Shown one piece after another: positions 21,552-28,600 of a stretch of 28,600 nucleotides of DNA. The notes below the pieces were generated by a model that did not search any database, was not told the DNA's origin, and worked only from the letters and a program-made list of their open reading frames with translations. The position numbers and the translations under genes are program-made. Every line of letters starts with the position of its first letter. Position 1 is the stretch's first letter. Source of the DNA: Janthinobacterium agaricidamnosum NBRC 102515 = DSM 9628 (GTDB taxonomy: Bacteria > Pseudomonadota > Gammaproteobacteria > Burkholderiales > Burkholderiaceae_D); contig NZ_HG322949.1 of assembly GCF_000723165.1 (NCBI RefSeq), positions 2,774,260 to 2,802,859 on the forward strand, given 5' to 3'.

Positions 21552-23567
21552 TTATGCCGATTCGCGCAGGTTTTCGCTGTAAATAAACTGCAGCGCGGCG
21601 GCGGCGGTCAATGGCCGGCTATAATAATAGCCTTGGATTTCATCGCAGCCCCAGCGCCGCAGCAATTCGCGCTGGGTGCCGTTTTCGACGCCCTCGGCGA
21701 TGACGGTGATGTCGAGGTTATGGCCCAGCGTGATGGTGGCTTGCACGATGGCGCTGTCGTTGGCGTCGGTTTCCAGCTGGCGCACGAACGACTGGTCGAT
21801 CTTGAGCTTGTTGATCGGAAAGCGCTTCAAGTAGGCGAGGCTGGAATAGCCGGTGCCGAAGTCGTCGATCGACAGTTTCAAGCCCAATGCCCGCAACTGG
21901 TGCAGCAGCACGATCGAGCTTTCAGCCTTTTCCATCATCACCGTTTCGGTGATTTCCAGCTCCAGGCAAGACGGATCGATGCGCGTGCGTTTCAGCAATT
22001 GCTTTAATTTCGGCAAAAAGTCGGGATGGGCGAACTGGCGCGGCGAAATATTGACGGCGAGCACCAGGCCCTGCCCTATGCCGCTCTGCCACACGCCGAT
22101 CTGGCGGCAAGCGTGTTCCAGCACCCAGTCGCCGATCGCCACCACCAGGCCGGACTCCTCGGCCAGCGGAATGAACTCGGCCGGCGATACCAGCAAGCCG
22201 TCGCGGCGCCAGCGCACCAGCGCTTCGAAGCCGATCAGGCGGCCGTGTCCCAGCGCCTGTTGCGGCTGGTAATACAATTCCAGTTCGCCCCGGTCGATCG
22301 CGTGGCGCAGCAACGCTTCCATTTTCAGGCGCTGGTCGGCTTGCGCATTGAGTTGCTGCGTGTAACGGTTGAGCATGTCACCGCCGGCCCGGCGCGCCGC
22401 ATGCAGCGCCGCATCGGCGTTGCGCAGCAAGGTTTGCGGCGTACGCCCATCTTCCGGAAAACTGGCGCAACCGAGGCTGAGCGTAAAGAAGACTTCATGG
22501 TTGCCGCATCGGAACGGGTTACGCATATCGGCCTGCAACGCCGATATGGCGGCACGGAAGAACACGCTGGTCTGCGTCAACTGGTACAGAATCGCGAAAT
22601 TGGCGCCGTCGAGACGGAACACTTCGCCGCCATGGCGCTTGGCCACCAGATGGATGCGCTGCGCCACGTCCTTCATCATTTCATCGCCGAACGAGTGGCC
22701 GAAACCGCCGACCACGCGCGAAAAACGGTCGATGGTGCCCAGCACCACGGTGTGCGCATCGGCCGGCAGCTTGTGCAGGCGCTTTTCAAACGAGCGGCGG
22801 TGCGGCAGCGCCGTCAGCGGATCGTGGCCGGCCTGGTGCTCCAGCTCATCTTCGATGCGGAAACGGGCCCACACGTGATAAATCATGAAGGCAGCGGTCA
22901 GCAAGGCCAGCAAGCTGAACAAATGCACCTGGCGGCTGATGCCGTCGAGTTCCCGGCCGGTGCGGTAGCCGCCGTCGAACACTTCGGTTTCGGTCAACGC
23001 GCGCAAGGCATTGATGCGCTCGCGCAAATGCATGACGGTCTGGTTCGATTCCAGCAGCAGGCGGCGCACCTCGGCCGGATCGTCGCGCATCGCCTTTTCA
23101 AAGGACGGCGCCAACGCGACCACGTGGCGGTAAGCGGCGCCGATGTCGCGCAGGCGGAGGCTGTCGCCGAGCGCTTCCTTGAGGAAGGCAAAATTGCTGT
23201 CCATTTCACTGCGCCCGGTGCTTTCGAGAACCTGGTAGCGTTCGCGTGAAATCGATTGCGCATAATATTTATGGGACGCCAATTGATAACGCAATACCGC
23301 GCTTTCGAAATTGCCGAGGTAGCGCAGTTGCGGAATGCGCCGTTCCAGCAGCGGCGCGGTGGTGCGGCGCACTTCCTGCGCCATGTGTTCCATGCCGAAC
23401 GACAAGGCGATGCCGGAACCGAGCACCACCGCCAGCAAGGCGTACAAGGTCCAGCGGTAATAGCGGCGCGCGGTCCGCTGCCAGTTGTGAATGAATATCA
23501 GCAAGCGCCGCGGAATGCGCGGCATTCGGGCGGCCAGTCCCTGCACCAGCATCAGGCGCTGGATCAT
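21552..23567 (-). CDS. membrane GGDEF(degenerate)-EAL protein, probable c-di-GMP phosphodiesterase
   Basis: A 671-residue protein. The start at 23567 overlaps the stop of the upstream receiver gene (ATGA); the open frame upstream of it is only the receiver's shadow. Transmembrane helices at about 40-58 and 216-234 enclose a helical periplasmic sensor region. The GGDEF domain (about 245-405) is degenerate: the signature is DGANF at 320-324, so cyclase activity is unlikely, though it may bind GTP. The EAL domain (about 415-665) looks active: E448-A-L, ELEITET, DDFGTGYSSL, KIDQSF, VIAEGVEN and EIQGYYYSRPL are all present. It would hydrolyse c-di-GMP to pGpG, affecting motility and biofilm. Its 3' end lies 50 bp from the transposon target duplication. 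Confidence 0.88.
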   Translation of the reverse strand: MIQRLMLVQGLAARMPRIPRRLLIFIHNWQRTARRYYRWTLYALLAVVLGSGIALSFGMEHMAQEVRRTTAPLLERRIPQLRYLGNFESAVLRYQLASHKYYAQSISRERYQVLESTGRSEMDSNFAFLKEALGDSLRLRDIGAAYRHVVALAPSFEKAMRDDPAEVRRLLLESNQTVMHLRERINALRALTETEVFDGGYRTGRELDGISRQVHLFSLLALLTAAFMIYHVWARFRIEDELEHQAGHDPLTALPHRRSFEKRLHKLPADAHTVVLGTIDRFSRVVGGFGHSFGDEMMKDVAQRIHLVAKRHGGEVFRLDGANFAILYQLTQTSVFFRAAISALQADMRNPFRCGNHEVFFTLSLGCASFPEDGRTPQTLLRNADAALHAARRAGGDMLNRYTQQLNAQADQRLKMEALLRHAIDRGELELYYQPQQALGHGRLIGFEALVRWRRDGLLVSPAEFIPLAEESGLVVAIGDWVLEHACRQIGVWQSGIGQGLVLAVNISPRQFAHPDFLPKLKQLLKRTRIDPSCLELEITETVMMEKAESSIVLLHQLRALGLKLSIDDFGTGYSSLAYLKRFPINKLKIDQSFVRQLETDANDSAIVQATITLGHNLDITVIAEGVENGTQRELLRRWGCDEIQGYYYSRPLTAAAALQFIYSENLRESA

Positions 23568-23968
23568 GCCTGTTTCCCGCACGAAGCCTGGCGGTCCATG
23601 GCCTTGCCGATGCAGGCGATCAATGCGCGGACATCGAACGGTTTGTTGAGGAAGCAGGTGGCGCCGGCGTCGAGCGCGCGCTGGCGTATTGCCGGGTCCG
23701 GAAAGGCGGTAAAAAACACCAGCGGCGTATCGCGCCCGGCGGCTTGCAGCGCGGCCTGCATTTCCAGCCCGTTCATGTCCGGCATTTGCACATCGCTGAC
23801 GATGCAGGCGCAATGCTCCAGCGCCGGCGACGCCAATAGCGCGGCGGCCGAATCGAACACCAGCGCCACGTGGCCGTAGGAGCGCAGCAAGCCGAGCAGC
23901 GCCTCGCGCACATCGTGGTTATCGTCGACGATGGCGATAGTATAAAGTAAATGTTGTCTGGTGCGCAC
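23564..23968 (-). CDS. stand-alone response-regulator receiver domain
   Basis: A 134-residue receiver with acidic pair D15-D16 (IAIVDDN), phospho-acceptor D59 (VSDVQMPDMNG), T87 (FFTAF) and K109 (NKPF), resembling FixJ/TodT-type receivers but with no output domain. The GTG start at 23968 has GGGAG 5 bases upstream. An ATG at 24034 in the same frame lacks a ribosome site and adds an unconserved tail. Its stop overlaps the start of the EAL gene (ATGA), implying translational coupling, so it may pass a phosphorylation signal to that phosphodiesterase or to a partner by protein contact. The kinase at 24729 is the nearest candidate donor. Confidence 0.82.
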   Translation of the reverse strand: MRTRQHLLYTIAIVDDNHDVREALLGLLRSYGHVALVFDSAAALLASPALEHCACIVSDVQMPDMNGLEMQAALQAAGRDTPLVFFTAFPDPAIRQRALDAGATCFLNKPFDVRALIACIGKAMDRQASCGKQA

Positions 23969-24067
23969 CGCAGCTCCCGAATCGTGCCTGATCAAATGGG
24001 AATGCCGTGCCCATCTTTCGCGAGGGTGCACCATAACGCAAGCCGCCGCGCGGTGGAATCATACATA

Positions 24068-24095
24068 GGTATAAACAACCAGCACACCAGCACAA
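24068..24095 (-). promoter_or_regulatory. candidate promoter of the receiver-EAL pair
   Basis: On the minus strand TTGTGC (24095-24090), a 16-bp spacer and TATACC (24073-24068) stand about 100 bp before the receiver start, in the gap after the FixJ-like gene. The spacer and -35 contain a repeated CCAGCAC word. This would allow the pair to be expressed apart from the kinase operon. Confidence 0.3.
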
Positions 24096-24105
24096 GTGGC
24101 TGCGG

Positions 24106-24732
24106 TCAGCTCGCCTGTGGATTCAAGCCCAGCGCTTCAGCCATGCGCACCAGGTCGGCAAAAGTTTTGGCCTGCATTTTGCGCATCGCATTGCCGCGCT
24201 GCACCTTGACGGTGATTTCACTGGTGCCGAGCCGGCCGGCGATCTGCTTGTTCATCAGGCCGCTGGTGGCGAGCGCCATGATTTCGGATTCGCGCGGCGT
24301 CAGCGTGGCAAACCGGCGCGCCACGTCTTGTCGGCCCAGCATGCAGCGGCGCCGTTCGCCATCATGCCATATCGCCAGCGTCACGGCGTTCAGCAAGTCT
24401 TGTTCGCTGAACGGTTTGGCCAGGAAATCGTGCGCGCCGGCCTTCATCGCCCTGACCGTCATCGGAATATCGCCATGACCGGTCATGAAGACGATCGGCA
24501 AGGCGATGTTGTTGCGCTTCAGCTCGGCCTGGAAGTCGAGTCCGCTGGCCCCTTGCAAGCGCACGTCGAGCAACAGGCAGCACGGCAGGTCCGGCCGTTG
24601 CCAGGCCATGAATGCATCGACCGACGCAAAAGCCGCCACCTGCAAGCCGGTCGAACGCAGCAGGCTGGACAGCGCCTCGCGCAGCATATCGTCATCGTCG
24701 ACGATAAACACCATGGCCGTATCGCCGCTCAT
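24106..24732 (-). CDS. FixJ/LuxR-family response regulator
   Basis: A 208-residue two-domain regulator. The receiver (1-120) has the acidic cluster VDDDD (11-15), phospho-acceptor D56 (LLDVRLQG), T84 (FMTGHGDIP) and K106 (AKPF). A LuxR-type helix-turn-helix (about 143-205) contains LTPRESEIMALATSGLMNKQ and EITVKVQRGNAMRKM, like FixJ, TtrR and TodT. The start at 24732 overlaps the stop of the kinase gene by ATGA, so the pair is translationally coupled; the longer frame upstream is a kinase shadow. It should be phosphorylated by the adjacent kinase and activate transcription. Target genes are unknown; the receiver-EAL pair next door is an obvious candidate. Confidence 0.9.
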   Translation of the reverse strand: MSGDTAMVFIVDDDDMLREALSSLLRSTGLQVAAFASVDAFMAWQRPDLPCCLLLDVRLQGASGLDFQAELKRNNIALPIVFMTGHGDIPMTVRAMKAGAHDFLAKPFSEQDLLNAVTLAIWHDGERRRCMLGRQDVARRFATLTPRESEIMALATSGLMNKQIAGRLGTSEITVKVQRGNAMRKMQAKTFADLVRMAEALGLNPQAS

Positions 24733-26186
24733 CGCGCCGCCTCGGTCCGCATGGCCGGCAGCGAAAATTGCAGCATCGCGCCCTTGGCCTGGCGCGGCTC
24801 GGCCCAGATACGTCCGCCATGCGCTTCGATGATCGCGCGGCAAATCGGCAAGCCCATGCCCATGCCGTCATCCTTGGTCGTGAAAAAGGCGTCGAACAAT
24901 TGCGGCACATCGGCGTCAGCGATGCCGGGGCCGGTATCGCTGACGCCCAGTTGCGGCGCGCCGTCGGCGTTGGTGCCGGTGCGTAGCTTCAGCAGGGCCA
25001 GGCCAGGCGCGCAGCTTGCCATTGCCTGCATGCCGTTGATCAGCAAATTGATGATTACTTGCTGCAATTGGACGCGGTCGCCGCGAATTGCCGGCAGCGC
25101 CGGCGCCAGTTCCATCACCAGCACCACGTTGTGGCTATTCAATTCGCGCTTGACCAGCAGCGCGGTTTCCTCGGCCACTTCATTCAAGTCCAGCAACACA
25201 TGCTGCGGGTCGCCCTTGCGCGCGAGCAAGCGCACGCGATGGATCACCGCGGCGGCGCGGCCGCTGGCGTCCAGCATGCGGCGCACCGCCGCGGTGGCCT
25301 CGTTCAAGTCCGGCTGCGGCCGTGCGATCCAGCGCAGGCACGCTTCGGCATTGGCGGAAATCGCCGCCAGCGGCTGGTTGACTTCGTGCGCGATCGACGC
25401 CGCCAGTTCGCCCAGCGTGGTCACGCGGGTAACGTGGGCCAGCTGGGTTTGCGAGCGGTGCAGCGCCTGCTCGGCCAGCATTTCGGCCGTGACATCGATC
25501 AGCGCGCCCAGGTATTCATACTGGCCGGCATCGTCGCGGATCAGGTTGGCCAGCACATGCACATAACGCAGCTCGCCATCGGGCAAGACCAGCCGGTAGC
25601 GGATATCGACCGGCCCATCGGCCCGCAAGCCCTGCTCGATCGCGGCCAGCAGCAGGCCGGCGTCTTCCGGCAGCACGCGTTCCTGCACCAGTGCGATGGT
25701 CGGTATCACATGCTCCGGATAGCCGTAAATCCGCGCCGCCTCGGCCGACCAGTGCATCTGGCCCTCGGGCGGCTTGAAACTGAAACTGCCGGTACGGCTG
25801 ATGCTCTGGGTGCCGGCCAGGAACGCCTGGCTGCGGCGCAGCGCCTCTTCGCGTGCCAGCAAGGCGTTGGTGGCGGCCTGGTTGCGCAGCGTCAGGAAGG
25901 CGGTGATGCCCAGTGCCGCCAGGCTGACCAGCAACTGCCCCAGCGCGACGGCGGAAAAGATGGCGCTGCGCGAGATCGCGTAGGCGACCAGCGTCAGCAT
26001 GCAGCAGATCGCGCCGACCGCGACCACGCCCTTGCGCGTGCAGACCCGCGCCGACAGCAGGATCACCACCACATACAGCACGGCGATGGCGATATCGAGC
26101 CTGGTCCACGCATCCATGATGAAGATGCACAGGGTCAGTAATACCAGGCTGCTCGACAGGAGCGACGATACCGCGGGGCGTAACAT
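24729..26186 (-). CDS. membrane PAS-domain sensor histidine kinase (FixL-like)
   Basis: A 485-residue kinase. The start at 26186 (MLRP) has AAGGA five bases upstream; an ATG two codons earlier overlaps that site. Residues about 8-100 form about four membrane helices with very short loops, so the signal is probably sensed in the membrane or cytoplasm. A PAS/PAC domain follows (about 120-240, with W146-SAEAARIYGY and YRLVLPDGELRYVH). HisKA has H267 in SIAHEVNQPLAAIS, the HEVNQPL box of FixL-type kinases. HATPase has the N-box NLLINGMQAM, DTGPGI, FFTTKDDGMGMGL and AHGG. It is divergent from the GST gene and coupled to the FixJ-like regulator. The haem-binding features of true FixL are not evident, so the ligand is unknown. 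Confidence 0.9.
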   Translation of the reverse strand: MLRPAVSSLLSSSLVLLTLCIFIMDAWTRLDIAIAVLYVVVILLSARVCTRKGVVAVGAICCMLTLVAYAISRSAIFSAVALGQLLVSLAALGITAFLTLRNQAATNALLAREEALRRSQAFLAGTQSISRTGSFSFKPPEGQMHWSAEAARIYGYPEHVIPTIALVQERVLPEDAGLLLAAIEQGLRADGPVDIRYRLVLPDGELRYVHVLANLIRDDAGQYEYLGALIDVTAEMLAEQALHRSQTQLAHVTRVTTLGELAASIAHEVNQPLAAISANAEACLRWIARPQPDLNEATAAVRRMLDASGRAAAVIHRVRLLARKGDPQHVLLDLNEVAEETALLVKRELNSHNVVLVMELAPALPAIRGDRVQLQQVIINLLINGMQAMASCAPGLALLKLRTGTNADGAPQLGVSDTGPGIADADVPQLFDAFFTTKDDGMGMGLPICRAIIEAHGGRIWAEPRQAKGAMLQFSLPAMRTEAAR

Positions 26187-26357
26187 ACACATCCTTGTAG
26201 GTGCTTGAAGTTGGCACAATACAATGATAGGTGCACACACGCAACCTCGATACTGCATAGTGGAAAAAAGCCGCCGCCAGCGCGCAGCCGCGCTACGTGA
26301 TAAAGTTAAAAAACATAAAAAATGCTTAATCAACCCGAATCATGTAAAGGATGCGCC

Positions 26358-27062
26358 ATGGGCGATCTGTCGAACTTTGAAATCACTAAAAAATGGCCGG
26401 CCCGCGATAGCAGCCTGCTGCAGTTGTACTCGCTGACGACGCCGAACGGCGTCAAGGTCTCGATCATGCTGGAAGAAAGCGGCCTGGCCTACGAACCGCA
26501 CCTGGTCAGCTTCGGCACCAACGACCAGTTGTCGCCGGAATTCCTGTCGCTGAACCCGAATAACAAGATTCCCGCCATCATCGATCCGAACGGTCCGGAC
26601 GGCAAGCCGCTGGCCCTGTTCGAATCCGGCGCGATCCTGATTTACCTGGCCGACAAGACCGGCAAACTGATCCCGCAAGACCTGGCCGGCCGTTACGAAA
26701 CCATCCAGTGGCTGATGTTCCAGATGGGCGGCATCGGTCCGATCTTCGGCCAGCTGGGATTTTTCCACAAATTCGCCGGCAAGGAGTATGAAGACAAACG
26801 CCCGCGCGACCGCTACCTGGCCGAAACCAAGCGCCTGCTGAACGTGCTGGAGCAGCGCCTGACGGGCCGCGACTGGATCATGGGCGACGAATACAGCATC
26901 GCCGATATCGCCACCTTCCCGTGGGTGCGCAACCTGGTCGGCTTTTACGAAGCGGGCGAGCTGGTCGGCTTCAACAGCTATCCGAACGTGCAGCGGGTGC
27001 TCAATGCGTTTGTGCAGCGGCCGGCCGTGGTCAAGGGCTTGAATGTGCCGAAACGCGACTAA
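26358..27062 (+). CDS. glutathione S-transferase family protein, YfcG/YghU (Nu-class) type
   Basis: A 234-residue protein. The ATG at 26358 follows AAGGA by 6 bases; the frame opens 36 bases earlier without a site. The N-terminal thioredoxin fold has the Nu-class signature [14 protein letters not shown], then NPNNKIPAI and [16 protein letters not shown]. The C-terminal helical domain has [16 protein letters not shown] and the N-capping [12 protein letters not shown]. Nu-class members have little transferase activity and reduce disulphides or organic peroxides with glutathione. It is followed after 53 bp by purT on the same strand, but purT seems to have its own promoter. Confidence 0.9.
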   Translation: MGDLSNFEITKKWPARDSSLLQLYSLTTPNGVKVSIMLEESGLAYEPHLVSFGTNDQLSPEFLSLNPNNKIPAIIDPNGPDGKPLALFESGAILIYLADKTGKLIPQDLAGRYETIQWLMFQMGGIGPIFGQLGFFHKFAGKEYEDKRPRDRYLAETKRLLNVLEQRLTGRDWIMGDEYSIADIATFPWVRNLVGFYEAGELVGFNSYPNVQRVLNAFVQRPAVVKGLNVPKRD

Positions 27063-27102
27063 TCTATAACCTTACTGGCTGGAACCAAGCCGTGCGTAAC
27101 GG

Positions 27103-27108
27103 TATAAT
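27103..27108 (+). promoter_or_regulatory. -10 box giving a probably leaderless purT transcript
   Basis: A perfect TATAAT ends 7 bases before the ATG at 27116, putting the expected +1 at 27115, at the start codon. No ribosome site is present in the gap after the GST gene; the -35 is weak. Confidence 0.5.
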
Positions 27109-27115
27109 GCCGGCC

Positions 27116-28324
27116 ATGACTATTCCACGCACATTCGGTACTCCCCTCTCTCCTTCCGCCACCAGGGTGATGCTGCTCGGCTCGGGCGAACTTGGCAAGG
27201 AAGTGATTATTGCGCTGCAACGGCTCGGCGTCGAAGTGATCGCCGTCGACCGTTATCCGGACGCTCCCGGCCACCAGGTGGCGCACCGCAGCCATGTGAT
27301 CGACATGACCGACGGCGCCGCGCTGGCCGCGCTGATCGCGCGGGAACAGCCCGACCTGATCGTGCCTGAAATCGAGGCCATCGCCACCGACACGCTGGCC
27401 GCGCTGGAAGCGGCCGGCAAGATCACCTGCATCCCGACCGCGCGCGCGGCGCAGTTGACGATGAACCGCGAGGGCATCCGCCGCCTCGCCGCCGAAGAGC
27501 TCGGCGTGGCGACGTCGCCGTACCGCTTCGCCAGCAGCCTGGCCGAATTGCAGGCCGCTTGCGCCGAGATCGGCTTCCCTTGCATCGTCAAGCCGGTCAT
27601 GTCCTCGTCCGGCAAGGGCCAGTCGAAACTCGACAGCGCCGCCGACGTGGCGGGCGCCTGGGATTATGCCGCGGCCGGCGGCCGGGTCGATTCCGGCCGC
27701 GTCATCGTCGAAGGTTTTATCGATTTTGACTACGAAATCACCTTGCTGACGGTGCGCGCGATCGGCGCCGCCGGCCAGGTCGAAACGCAATTTTGCGAAC
27801 CGATCGGCCACGTGCAGGTGCAAGGCGATTATGTCGAATCGTGGCAGCCGCAGCCGATGCGCAGCGCAGCCCTCGATAGCGCGCGCGACATCGCCCGCAA
27901 AGTGACCGACAACCTCGGCGGCCTGGGCCTGTTCGGCGTGGAACTGTTCGTCAAGGATGACATGGTCTGGTTTTCCGAAGTCAGCCCGCGCCCGCACGAC
28001 ACCGGCATGGTGACCATGGCCAGCCAGGTGCAGAGCGAATTCGAATTGCACGCCAAGGCCATCCTCGGCTTGCCGGTCAATCTGGCGCTGCACTCGCCGG
28101 CGGCGTCGGCCGTGATCTACGGCCAGCACGACGCCACGGCGATCCGCTTCGAAGGCGTGGCCGACGCGCTGGGCGTGCCAGGCGCGGATCTCCGTTTGTT
28201 CGGCAAGCCGGAATCGTTCGCCCGGCGCCGCATGGGCGTGGCGCTGGCCAGCGCCGCCGATATCGACACGGCGCGCCAGCGCGCCAAGCTGGCGGCGTCC
28301 AAGGTCAAGCCGGTCTTGTCCTGA
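27116..28324 (+). CDS. purT: formate-dependent phosphoribosylglycinamide formyltransferase (GAR transformylase 2)
   Basis: A 402-residue ATP-grasp enzyme that makes formyl-GAR from GAR, formate and ATP in purine synthesis, independent of folate. It is colinear with E. coli PurT (392 residues): [14 protein letters not shown] at the N-terminus, [41 protein letters not shown] (ATP loop), GRVIVEG and [32 protein letters not shown] (metal and GAR site), LFGKPE and RRRMGVALA. The ATG at 27116 matches the family start; another in-frame ATG at 27107 would overlap the -10 box. The long open frame upstream (from 26921) is a shadow of the GST gene. The gene ends in a strong terminator. Confidence 0.96.
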   Translation: MTIPRTFGTPLSPSATRVMLLGSGELGKEVIIALQRLGVEVIAVDRYPDAPGHQVAHRSHVIDMTDGAALAALIAREQPDLIVPEIEAIATDTLAALEAAGKITCIPTARAAQLTMNREGIRRLAAEELGVATSPYRFASSLAELQAACAEIGFPCIVKPVMSSSGKGQSKLDSAADVAGAWDYAAAGGRVDSGRVIVEGFIDFDYEITLLTVRAIGAAGQVETQFCEPIGHVQVQGDYVESWQPQPMRSAALDSARDIARKVTDNLGGLGLFGVELFVKDDMVWFSEVSPRPHDTGMVTMASQVQSEFELHAKAILGLPVNLALHSPAASAVIYGQHDATAIRFEGVADALGVPGADLRLFGKPESFARRRMGVALASAADIDTARQRAKLAASKVKPVLS

Positions 28325-28353
28325 ACCTGGCATGATGTCTTGAACCATCCGGG

Positions 28354-28382
28354 GCGGAGCCAGCCAGGCTCCGCTTTTTTTT
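28354..28382 (+). terminator. rho-independent terminator of purT
   Basis: GCGGAGCC (28354-28361), loop AGCCA, GGCTCCGC (28367-28374), then eight T residues (28375-28382): a textbook intrinsic terminator 30 bp after the purT stop. The stretch 28383-28600 shows no supportable gene. Confidence 0.92.
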
Positions 28383-28538
28383 ATCTTGCGCGCAGCCCGA
28401 TGTCGCGCCTTGCCGCCCCCTCCCCATCCTCCTCATTTCCCCCGGGCATTTCATCCATCGCACTTGCCGGGCCGGTTCGATAGATACTCATTTCAATCGA
28501 ATCACTCTTGCTGAAATAATATTTCTAGGTTGTAATGG

Positions 28539-28575
28539 CGCACGAAAAATACTGAATTACTAACTTTTTTGTGCG
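28539..28575. other. inverted repeat near the right edge
   Basis: CGCACGAAAAA (28539-28549) and TTTTTTGTGCG (28565-28575) pair at 10 of 11 positions around a 15-nt loop. The A-tract and T-tract give it a bidirectional-terminator look, or an operator for a gene beyond the window. The context is missing. Confidence 0.3.
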
Positions 28576-28600
28576 GGAGACCGCCTATCGGGAGTGTCAT

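Noticed and set aside
27059..28348. 429-codon minus-strand frame opposite purT
   Set aside because: PurT is unmistakable on the plus strand; the antisense product is His/Arg/Ala-rich with no motif.
1..28600. Search for CRISPR arrays, tRNA and rRNA genes
   Set aside because: No regularly spaced repeats, and I recognised no tRNA or rRNA sequence while reading both strands.

Overview
The window looks like part of the chromosome of an Oxalobacteraceae-type betaproteobacterium (Massilia, Duganella or Janthinobacterium relatives). The evidence is high-GC coding sequence, Oxalobacteraceae-like gene content, and several genes whose -10 box sits directly in front of the start codon with no Shine-Dalgarno sequence. 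The genus is an inference from gene content; no rRNA or other marker is present.

Region 1 (1-5205, all minus strand) looks like a carbohydrate or fungal-wall locus. It has the N-terminal part of an OAA-family high-mannose lectin that runs off the left edge, a small secreted protein, and two tandem, near-identical secreted beta-helix enzymes of GH87 (alpha-1,3-glucanase/mycodextranase) type. Region 2 (5352-8864) holds a Tat-exported proline-iminopeptidase-like hydrolase, a GNAT acetyltransferase, a divergent TetR regulator with two tandem operator palindromes, and a second alpha/beta hydrolase convergent with tetR. Region 3 (9038-14658) is a twice-repeated module of a DUF2946 small HCPYC protein followed by a TonB-dependent receptor. 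After it come a secreted single-Cache protein and a divergent SDR/LysR pair.

Region 4 (17115-21497) is the most unusual part. It is a complete 4,383-bp Tn3-family unit with 38-bp terminal inverted repeats and a perfect 5-bp target duplication (TACGA). Its transposase is reduced by a huge in-frame internal deletion to about 100 codons, while the resolvase and a candidate res site are intact. The cargo is an unfamiliar 489-residue metzincin-type metalloprotease with a long amphipathic/hydrophobic N-terminal region, a decayed IS21-type istB fragment, a small ORF and a DUF1036 protein. It inserted between the LysR gene and a c-di-GMP phosphodiesterase gene.

Region 5 (21552-26186, minus strand) is a signalling cluster: a FixL-like PAS histidine kinase, a FixJ-like response regulator, a stand-alone receiver and a membrane GGDEF(degenerate)-EAL protein. 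Within each pair the genes overlap by ATGA, which suggests translational coupling. Region 6 (26358-28382) carries a YfcG/YghU-type glutathione transferase and purT, ending in a clear intrinsic terminator. The last 220 bases hold no gene that I can support.
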